A stretch of 64,000 bases of DNA, taken from NCBI GenBank assembly GCA_027625915.1, contig JANTQA010000047.1:10602001-10666000 (forward strand). The letters are read 5' to 3'. This DNA comes from Anaeramoeba flamelloides (taxonomy: Eukaryota > Metamonada > Anaeramoebidae). This document shows positions 20,621-29,830 of the stretch, one piece after another. The position numbers and the translations under genes were made by a program. Position 1 is the first letter of the stretch, and the number at the start of each line of letters is the position of its first letter. The notes under the pieces were generated by a model that saw only the letters and a list, made by a program, of their open reading frames with translations, was not told the DNA's origin and ran no database searches.

Positions 20621-21957
20621 TATTTATTGTTTTGGTAAATTTATTTTTTGTTAAGGGAGTAGTCATTTTTGAAAATAAAATGAAATCTTGTCAAGATCTT
20701 GAAATTTTTTTTTCTTATAATTTGTGTTTCGACTTCTGAAAAGGATGAGTTAGCCTTATTTAAACAATTTATTGATTTGAGTCTCTTTTTTGAAATTCAA
20801 AATTTGCATTTTTCCAATATAAAACGAAAAAAAGTAACCTATTATTTTGTTTAAGAATTAAGTTAATTCTTGAAAATGGGAAGACATATTTTTCGTTTTA
20901 TGTTGGAAAGAATTGATTTCAAAACAAATTTTTTATTTGGTTTCTTTTTCTTTGATTAATATTTCAATTCAAATCTTAGCCATTAAAACTATTCGTGGTT
21001 TAGGCGATTCAATAAAGGAATATTCGGTAGAAGCTTAACTACAGTTTATCAATTAAATTGAGATCTATTATGCAAAAAAATTTTTTTCTTTAAGATTTTG
21101 AAAAAGTTGTTTTCAGGTTTTCAAAAAATGAAAAAAAATTGCAAAAAAATGTTTTTAACAAATTGTTTGGTCTTATTCACAAGAATCCTTATAACAATTC
21201 AAATCATTTTTGGCAGAAAAAAAACGATTTTGAATTTTGAGGATAAAATTAACTAATTCCCAAATATCTTCAAGAAAATTTTATTTTGAAAATTCGAATT
21301 TCATCTTAAAACAAAAACAAAATTTCAGAGTAAAATTTTTACATGACTTTAAAACTTTGATTATTATAACCATTCTTCTTAAAAAAATACAATTATTTTT
21401 ACATCCGTTAAATATATCATTTTTTTTGGGTAAACCAAAAGTTTTATCTCAAAAAAGAACAAAAATCTTTATATTAATATGACTGGTAACTAAGAAATGT
21501 TATAGTATAATAATGATCAAAATAACAATAAAATGGGTAAAAACTTGTTAAATTGTATTAAATAAAATGAATTTAATAGTTTTCTTTTTCAGAAAAAATG
21601 GAAAAAAAAAATTGATCTCACTAAACTAATTTTCTTTTAAGGCTTTATTAGTCGATCAGAATTTTTTGACACATGGGATCTATAAAATACGAAAGTAGAG
21701 AATACCACCAATAACATATTTTAAAATTTTGCCTTGTTGTCGTAGAAGACTAGTCCCTTAAGGTATTTCTTTTATGATTATCAACTTTCATCCGAAGATC
21801 ATTATTTATCATATTTCTTTAACAATAGTACATTAGTAGTTTCTTAAAAAAAAAAAAATTCATTTTTGGCTGGGCCACTTTGAGTGAAATGGAGTTTATT
21901 ATTTTAGTAATATAAATACAAAATAAATCAAGAAAAAAAAGTGAATTATTATGATGG

Positions 21958-23193
21958 CTAATCTAAATAATCAACGTCAATTTTTTTTTCAATTTCAAGA
22001 ATATTTAATAAAATTTCATTAATATCAGGCCTCTTATCTGGGTTTTGGTGCCAGCACCACCCGATTAGATCTGAAAATAAATCTTTTTGTTTTAATTTGG
22101 GGCGGATACCATATATACCCACTTTGATAGGCAATTGAAAAATGTTGATTTTTTTAAAAGGTATTTTCCGTAGGGAAATTTCATATAAAATTAGGCCCAA
22201 AGCATAAATATCAACTTTATTTGTATAATCGCCATCGCCCCTTAGCAGCTCAGGGGCCATCCATCTAGGTGTACCAACGATTGTATTATTACTGGTTATC
22301 GATTCACTAATATCCATGGACTTTGATAAACCAAAATCAGTCAATTTTGCATTATGCTTCTCATCCAATAAAACATTTGGACTTTTTAAATCCCTATGGA
22401 TGATATTTTTTGAATGCAAATATTGCACACCCGAACAAATATCTTTGGCGATTTTGATTTTCTTTTTTTTGCTAATGTGGATTTTAGAATGTAGTAGATG
22501 GAATAAATCACCACCTTCACAGAATTCGCTTACTAGAATTAATGATCCAATATTTCTTGTACACCCCCCAAAGAATGTTACTATTTTTGGATGCCTTAAT
22601 TTACATAAAATTGATAATTCATTCACAAATTCTTGGATTTGAATTTGGGAAAATAATTTTGCTTCTTTGATTTTGGAAATCGCAACAATCTGCCCCATCC
22701 ATTCCCCTTTATAAACAACCTTGAAAGCACCCTCCCCAATTTCGTAATGCACATTTAATTGTTTATCGGATATCTCTTGTGTTTTTTCTACTAGCTGATC
22801 AATTTCATTAAGAAATTCTTCCCATTTTTTTTGTTTTTTCCTACCCTCGGAGCTTTCATATTCCAATATTTGAAGAAATTTATCCATTACACTTATAAAA
22901 ACTTTGTTTTCGTTTTTTATTGCAATGTCTATTGGCTTTTCACCCTATAGAACAAAATTATTTTGGAAAATATTATTATTTAGTTAATTTTTTTTTATAT
23001 ATTAAAATGTTTGTTAAAAAATTAAAAATACAATAATTTTAAATGGATATTTATACAAATGTGGAAGAAACTAATAGTGTTTCTTTTCTAGACAATATTC
23101 GATTTTTTTAAAATTCTTTTTGATATTAAAAAATTCAAATTTTCTATTTCTTTTTTCGATTTGTCTTGATTGTTTTTATAAAAAGTTCATCCT

Positions 23194-23232
<39 letters not shown>

Positions 23233-26200
23233 TGAAGGGTGAAAATATATTTCATCTTTTAGTTGTTAGGGTTTTTTGAATTTGAAAGAATTGAGTAAAA
23301 AACCACCGTTATTTTTTTTTTTTAATTTTGTTTTGATTAGAAAATCAAAATATTTTCGTTAGGTTTTTTTTACTTTTTGAAATAAACCGAAAATTTATTA
23401 AAATTTCCTGTTTATTTCAAAAAGTAAAAAAAAACCTAGAACACTTTACAGAATCAAAAACAAGAATTAAAAAAAAAAAAAACACAGTTTGTTTTTTTTT
23501 TTACTTTAAAAAATTAAAAGAAAAGAGTAAAATCAAAGATTTTAGGCAATTCTTTAGAAAACCTCTAGAAAACCTAGGCAATATACTACACTCTATGACA
23601 CTTCACGTTAATTTTTTTTAAATTTTTGAAATGTAAAGAAAATCTATAAATTATCTTTTTATTTTTTCAAATGAAAAAAAAGTGCCGTAGAGAGTCTTTA
23701 GCTTTTCCAAAATTTAAAAGAATAGAGTAAAATCTTTGATTTTTCTCTATTCATTTGAATTCTGGAAAAGTGCTGTTAGGCTTTCTTGAGTTTTCTGTTT
23801 ATTTGGAAATTCGATAGATTTTCGTTAGGTTTTTTTTACTTTAGAAATAAACCGAAAATTTTAATAAATTTTCGGTTTATTTCTAAAGTAAAAAAAATCT
23901 AGAACACTTCATGAAGAAAATAGAAAACCTCAAAAAAACCTAGAACACTTTACAAATAAAACAGAAAACCTCAAGAAAACCGCCGTTAGTTTTTTTTTAC
24001 TTTAAGAAATAAAAAGAAAATTTCTTAAATTTTCTTTTCTTTTCTCAAATTAAAAAAAACCTAGGTACTTGACGGCACTCTAGACACTTCCCGAATTTCT
24101 AAATTTTTTTTTAGCAATTTCAATAAAGAGTAATCATATTTTTTTTTTTTATTATTAACCAATTACAAGATAAATAAATGATTCTTTATTTTGAATAATA
24201 TCAAAGATATTATTATTATTGATTTTGTTAAGGGATTAGCAAAATCACTGATTCGTCTATAATTAAAGTATACAGTAATTGGGTGTTAATGATATTAGTG
24301 TTACATGGTTCTTTCTTGTTCGAATGACTCTAAAAAATCTATTATAAATATTATTGAACAATAAATTATTTGATTTTTTACTAATGATCTCAATTAAAAA
24401 TTTTCATTTTGAATTTTTTTTTAAATTTTTTTTCAAAATCTAAAAATAGAAACCCAAAAAAATAGTATTCTGGTATTTAATAATTTAGATTTAGAACTTC
24501 CAAAAATAACTATTTTTCAGTTTCTTCATTTCAAAGATTTATATAATAACTAACAACATCAAAACCCAAAGAATGATTAGTTTTGTTTACCTTTTTTAAA
24601 AATATAATTGGAAAATTAATATATGTTTAATATTTGAGAAATAATTTGTCAAAAAACTTTATTCGTTAATTATTTAATTTTTAAAAAAAACCGAATTTTT
24701 TAGTAAGTAATCTTTTTTTCTCCAAAAATTTAAGAAAGATATTTTGCAACTTTGGTGTCTGAATATTGATATTTCAACCTTTGAATTTGTCTCAAAAGGC
24801 AGATTTTTTTTCTAAAATTCTTGGGTTTTTTACGAATACAAAGGATCATTTTTAATTGATGAGATTAACAAATAGTACTATTTCACTCATCCGATTTTTT
24901 AGAGATATTAGGATAATAGACGATTAATTTGATTTACACCAAATAGCAACACACTCTAATCTTAGACTTCTCCTTAGTAAACGCTAACCCCTTAATTTGA
25001 ATTAATTCTTTAATCCAAATTATTCAATTTTCTTTGTCGAATAGGAAGTAATTTTTGAGAGTTTGAACAAGAAACTTAAAATAAAAAATATTTCTTCCTT
25101 TTGGTTTTATTTCTTAAATTGGTGAAAGGAAACCCTCCAACTCAACAAAAATCTTGATTTTTTAGCAGGGGCTTATTTTTCTTTGTAATAAATTTTTAAA
25201 GTTCAAATTATAAATTGAAAATAAAATTAGAGAGAAAAAAATAATTTTATTAAGATATAATTTTGTCCTTAGGAACTTGATTGTCATTATATTTTGGGAT
25301 ATATTATTGACAAACATTGATACATAATGACTAATTTTCAAATTACCATCTTCTTGTGAAAATGGCCGACACCGGTATTTGCATAATAAAAGGGAAAAAA
25401 TTTTAACTGGTTTTCCTTTTCTTTTTTTTTCCTTTTACAAATTGAGTTTTCAAAGACATAGGTTGGAATTTGTGCTTTCTATTTATTTGTTTGACCCTTT
25501 TTTAAGATTACATATACTGTTATTTGACTTTTAAGTAGGATATAATTTTCACTTCCCATTTATATTTTTCTTTTTACAAATTGAGTCTTCGAAGATGTAG
25601 GTTGCCTTTTGTGAATTGGAAATTCTATTTGAAAAAGGAAGTTGAAAATGAAGTGAGAACTATTCCCATTAATTACAAATACCAGTATTTTGTTCCAAAT
25701 CAGAAAATAAAAAAAACAATAAGAAAAGACTAAAATCGGGATCTTTACACCATGGTTAGACGTTGTATAAGGACACCCATTACTCAGAAGCAATGAAACC
25801 GATCGTGGAGTAATCTTCAGATTTTGTGCAATTAAGTGCAATATGGTATTGCCAAATCGATCATAGCAATTAAGCTTTGCACCACTAAAAACAAGAGCCT
25901 TTACACTTTCTTCAGAAACCTTTTTGTACGATCTACATAAGCAATGGAGCGGAGTAAATCCTGCGAGAGATCCAGAAAAAATTTGAATTGAGGGGTTTGA
26001 CTTATTATCAAGCAAGATCTGAAGAGTCTTTGAAAGATCGGACTCTGAGCTACAAAGCACATGCAAACAGGTTTGGCCCTTTCGATCCGAGATGTTTGGA
26101 TCAACATCCTTACTTAGGAATAATTCAACAATCTTTGATAAATCAAGATCATTGATCACTGAATTGGAAACAATGGTGTGAAGAATTGTTTGCTTGGTTA

Positions 26201-26420
26201 CTGTTGTTTGTTGACAATCTGCCCCTTGTGAGATTAAGTATTCTACAGTACTTATTTTGAGGTTTTTGCTTGAGCACAAGAGATGAAGCGGCGTCCTTTG
26301 GAGAACATCGACGCTGTTGACATTTGTTTTATTAAAAATTTGTCTTATCTCTTGTTCATTACCTGTTTCTGCAATTAACTTCTCATTTTTGGATAATTTG
26401 GCTCTTTTTTTTTGGCTCAT
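21958..26420 (-). CDS. ankyrin-repeat TKL-type protein kinase, two exons
   Basis: Exon 1 (26420-25749, 224 codons) and exon 2 (22944-21958) join in phase 0 to give about 552 residues. Exon 1 encodes about five ankyrin repeats (motifs near residues 42-50, 77-84, 115-123, 155-162 and 190-198). The sixth repeat is completed exactly across the junction: TTSNHG from exon 1 plus GEKPIDIA from exon 2, with correct repeat spacing. The kinase domain follows at about 290-540: P-loop GEGAFKVVYKG at 294-304, alpha-C Glu333, HRDLKSPN at 407-414, DFG at 427-429, APE at 454-456, and a KRPD motif near the end. It resembles the tyrosine-kinase-like group of amoebae and plants. Oddity: the beta-3 motif reads VAIS-KIK, with Ser314 where the invariant Lys should be and Lys315 next to it, so activity is uncertain. 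Translation of exon 1 past its donor site runs into a MITE and is not protein. Confidence 0.87.
23198..23228. repeat. (AT)n microsatellite
   Basis: About fifteen AT units next to the hairpin repeat. Similar runs lie at about 41306-41323 and 53670-53702. Confidence 0.9.
23264..24093. repeat. nested-hairpin repeat, largest copy (4)
   Basis: About 830 bases made almost wholly of hairpin modules. One (about 23353-23440) has a stem beginning CGTTAGGTTTTTTTTACTTT. Another (about 23700-23770) is the AAAAGAATAGAGTAAAATC module of copy 1. A third (about 23822-23900) again begins CGTTAGGTTTT and ends AAAAAATCTAGAAC, and a last one (about 23990-24063) ends AAACCTAGGTACTTGACGG. Between them AACCTAGAACACTT recurs with small changes. 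It may be two adjacent copies (to 23600 and from 23690). It sits in the kinase intron. Confidence 0.75.
24228..24995. mobile_element. complete TTAA-bounded element, 768 bp
   Basis: Left end TTAAGGGATTAGC and right end GCTAACCCCTTAA are inverted repeats with TTAA at both outer edges. TTAA target duplication is the hallmark of piggyBac-type DNA transposons, but no transposase frame is present, so this looks like a non-autonomous copy. Assignment to that superfamily is inference. Related copies or parts lie at 5528, 17765, 28105, 41085, 51721 and 60490. Confidence 0.7.
25371..25687. mobile_element. MITE of the TACTGGTATTTG family at the exon 1 edge
   Basis: The left end reads ACCGGTATTTGCATAATAAA and the right end, on the other strand, TACTGGTATTTGTAATTAAT; the latter continues into CTCACTTCATTTTC. 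It is longer than the 169 bp standard because an internal segment (an ACAAATTGAGT..TTC..AAG..TAGGTTG block) is present twice. Its right end lies only 61 bases inside the kinase-gene intron. Confidence 0.65.
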
Positions 26421-26429
26421 TTAAGCTCG

Positions 26430-27660
26430 TTGATTGTAAAAAAAAAGACTTGAAAAAAAAATGAAACTGCCTAAATTGAAAATTTGCCGTTTATTTTTCT
26501 TCTATTTGTAATTAATTTGTTATTTTTGTAAAAAGAAACAAACGGTCGTGTGAGTTTCTTTATTTTAAAGTTCTGATCATTAAAGTATTGAAAGTTTTCT
26601 ATAACCTCAAAATTTTGTTCTGCAATTTTCTATTTTTAGTGTTTCTTCATTAGATAATAATTTATCTTATCTTGGAAACTATTTCAAAACTAAATCAATA
26701 TTTAAAGAGATGTGTTGTTATAGTTGTTGTTGATTAGAGTTTTGAAGATTATTTTTATTCTCTCTTTGAAAATTTAGTAACTTTTGGATTTTTTTCTTTG
26801 TCAAAAATTACTTTTGATTTGTATTATTGTTATTAATTTGATAATTAAATTTAAAAATTGAAATTTTAGTGAAATAAAAGACTCAAAATGATTTCTACCA
26901 AGATGAAATTGACTTAATTTTGTCAATAAAAATGAATTATTTCAGATATCTAAGAATCCAAATTATTGGCTTTTTTTTGAGATTGTTGAATGAGATTATT
27001 TTGATAATAAAACTTTTTTAATTAATATTTAGAAGATCTTATAGATCTGGTATTTTTCTTCTTATCATTTTCAAAAGTATTTGAGATAAAAAAACACAAT
27101 ATAAAATTTTATCAAAATTCTTTCATAATTGAAGAATTATGAAAAAAATCAGGTTTGGCTGTTTGAAAAAACCTCGATTAAAATTTTTGATTTAATTTTT
27201 CTCTGTATGTAAATGATTTGTGTTTTTTGTTAAGAGAGGGATATTTGGGTGAGTTTTCTTTTTTTAATTGGCTGATCAACAAAATATATACAATTTTTTT
27301 AAAAGTCAAAGAATGTTGTTCTCTATTTTACAATTTTTAGTGTTTCTTCATTGTGTAATAATTTCTCTTATCTTTCAAATATTCCTAAACTAAAGTAATA
27401 TTTAAATAAGTTGTTTTATTATCGCTGTTGTTTTATTAAAAGTTTTGTGGATCGTTTTGTTTTCTCTCTTGTTTGAAAAATTCATTTTCTTTGGATTTTG
27501 TTATTTGTCAACATTATTTTTGATTTTTATAAAAGTTTATGATTATACTAATTTAAAAAGTCAAATTTAGGTGAACCAAAATCATTCTAAATGATTTTTA
27601 ATTCTGCAAAGTAAACTTAATGTTAAAACTTTAATTATTTGAGGTTTCCCATTATGGATT
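26430..27660. repeat. diverged tandem duplication, unit about 700 bp
   Basis: Blocks repeat in the same order with a constant shift of about 701 bases: TTTTTAGTGTTTCTTCATT at about 26635 and 27335, a TATTTAAAGAGATGTGTTGTT/TATTTAAATAAGTTGTTTTA pair near 26700 and 27400, and TTTTGTTCTGC/TGTTGTTCTCT blocks just before. Divergence is high, so the duplication is old. It begins right at the 5' end of the ankyrin-kinase gene. Confidence 0.6.
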
Positions 27661-28104
27661 TTAGAGTTTTGATATAAATGATTAAATCATATTATTATTT
27701 TGTTGAAAACATTAAGTATCCTATTATTGAAAGTAGATTATTTTGGCCGTCTACAATTCAAAGGATGTTAAAATCTTCATGAATAAAAAAATATTTTGTA
27801 ATAACTTTTTTGATTATTATTTTTTATAATCAAAAATGATAAATACAATATTTGAAAAATTTTTTTATTTACTTTTCAAAATCCAAAGATAAAATCCAGA
27901 ATTTTTATATTGATATTAAAATAAAAAAAAATACTGTATAGAGATGGAATAGAGAAATATTTATGATCAATTTGTTTTTTCAAGATTCCATAAAAATTAT
28001 CGTTCATAAAAAGCCTTAAGAATGTATTAAATATACTTTCCTTTCCAAAGCATATTGTTTTTTCAATATAGTTTATTATTGCAAAATAATTTGATAAAAT
28101 AATC

Positions 28105-28345
28105 TCTGATGTTTTTGAGTTAAATATTTTTCAAAAAATCCAATTTTCTATCCACTAAAATACCTTTTGATATAAATACAATAAAAATATTTTGGATGTT
28201 TTAATTCTCAATATTGATGATTCAAACTTTAAATTAATCTTGAAATGAAGGTTTTTTTTTAAAATTGTTGATTTTTTTTACTAATACAAGAATCATTTTT
28301 AATTGTTGAATTCGATATTAAGTATTATTTTATCAATAAAATCTA
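28105..28345 (-). mobile_element. TTAA-bounded family fragment
   Basis: Contains the block order CAATATTGATGATTCAAACTTT, then TTTTTTTACTAATACAAGAATC and ATTTTTAATTGTTGAAT, corresponding to the right part of the element at 24228. Neither end is preserved. Confidence 0.4.
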
Positions 28346-29269
28346 TATTTAAATTTTCACATTGTATCACAAATATTATTTCTATTAGAAAACAATACTC
28401 TTTCATTTCACTTTTACTTATCTGAATTTCTTTTTTGAATTTTTTTTATTATAACCACTTTTTGTTTTCTAAGTTTAAAGAGGGGGTAAAGTATTATATG
28501 GGTTAATAAACTTTTTAATGATTATATCTTGTACTGTACGTTTTACTGATTATCTATGAAATAACCAAAGAAAGAAAATGGAAATAATAAAAAAAAAAAC
28601 TAGAATTAAATTGATATTAATTGAAGTGAATTGAAACCAAATAAAACGAAATGAATAAATTGTTATTTACAATTTATTGGGCTAATACCTTGACTGGGTT
28701 TATTCAATTGAGTAAGTATATTATACTTGTATTTGGTGAAAATAACAATTGGGAAACTGATAAAAAAAATAAAAAGAAAAAAGAAAAAAATCAGAGCAAT
28801 AGTAAAAGAAAATTTTGAAAAAGAAATCTTATTCCTATAAAATCAGACTTTATAGATTCAACGAATGTATAAAAGTATCTAAACCAAAATTCAATAAATT
28901 AGGAAACATATTTCATTTGATCTATAATTGGTCAAATATTTAGATATCTTTATTAAAATGAATTTGGTTGCGATTCAAACAAATTAGACATAAAAGGAAA
29001 CAACCAACAACCTTATCAACACTTATTGTTCAAAAAAAAAACAATTTTTTTTTTATTAGTTTTTTAGTTTTTTTTTTTGTTTATTTTTTAATCTCTTTTA
29101 TTTTTTACTTTTCTTTCTCTTTCTCTTGTCTTTGTTGAGAAATAAAATTTTTCTTTTTATTTCCTTATTTAAAGAAAAAATATCCTGTGAGTTATAATCT
29201 TGCCTAAATTATAGTTAGGATAAAAAAACTCTAAACATAAATCTAGAGTTTCAGGAAGTGCAGTAGAAT

Positions 29270-29352
29270 TCCTAGGTTTTTTTCACTTTTTGTTTTTGCT
29301 TTGAAAATCGATAGATTTTCTAGTCAAAACAAAAAATAAAAAAAAAAACCCA
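29270..29352. repeat. nested-hairpin repeat, short copy (5)
   Basis: A stem starting CCTAGGTTTTTTTCACTTTT closes with AAAAAAAAACCC. At its tip is GAAAATCGATAGATTTTC, the same 18-base palindromic tip seen (with small changes) near 2520, 23810 and 49580. The family boundary motif CCTAGGTTT is present on the left only. Confidence 0.55.
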
Positions 29353-29830
29353 ACTGCAAAAAGGAGAGAATTTTGTTGAATTACGTCTATTCAATAAGAT
29401 ATATAATAATAATTTATCATTATTTTAATTCTAATAAATCACTTTTTCTGTTCTGAAAAACAAATTTATCACCAAAATAGAATGATCTATAAGATAATTC
29501 CTACTATGAAAATCACTATGAAAAAGAAAAATAATTTTTGGTAAAAATTATGTTATTATTAGACATTTAAAGTAACTCTGATTCATATAATTTTAGAAAC
29601 ATTTTTTTGTTAATGTTGATTAAATTATCTTTACAAGCTTACGAAAGAAAATCAGTAACTGGTTTCATAAACGGTAATTTTTTTTCACATTAATAATCAA
29701 AAAAAAAAAACTAATTCATGAAAAAGTGAAAAAATGAAACATGGGTATATATTATATCTCACTAAAGGAAAAAAAAAAAACAATTAAAAAATGAAATTAA
29801 AAAAAACTAGTTTTGTAACTGTAATTATAA

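Larger units (their letters stand above)
17541..21957. other. intergenic region, no gene seen
   Basis: 4.4 kb between the eS25 start and the kinase stop. It contains a TTAA-bounded element copy (17765), a block shared with the VPS53 intron (about 18970-19150 against 49070-49220, both with AAAAAGTCTCTAGTCAA), repeat-family blocks at 20050-20620, and a block at 20653 shared with 52590. An 81-codon open frame at 21237-21482 has no recognisable features and is not called. Confidence 0.6.
22945..25748 (-). other. 2804 bp repeat-filled intron of the ankyrin-kinase gene
   Basis: On the sense strand the intron starts GTAAAGATCC and ends TTGTTCTATAG. It contains, from donor to acceptor, a MITE of the TACTGGTATTTG family, a complete 768 bp TTAA-bounded element, a long nested-hairpin repeat and an AT microsatellite. 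No further exon is seen on this strand. The call rests on exact phase and on completion of an ankyrin repeat across the junction. Confidence 0.82.
26421..29830. other. intergenic region with a diverged tandem duplication
   Basis: 3.4 kb between the ankyrin-kinase start and the DDX46 stop with no gene seen. It holds a roughly 700 bp tandem duplication (26430-27660), a fragment of the TTAA-bounded family (about 28105-28345) and a small hairpin repeat (29270). The remainder is AT-rich with poly-A and poly-T runs. Confidence 0.6.

Noticed and set aside
21237-21482. 81-codon open frame on the + strand
   Set aside because: No domain and background composition. It lies among dispersed repeats.
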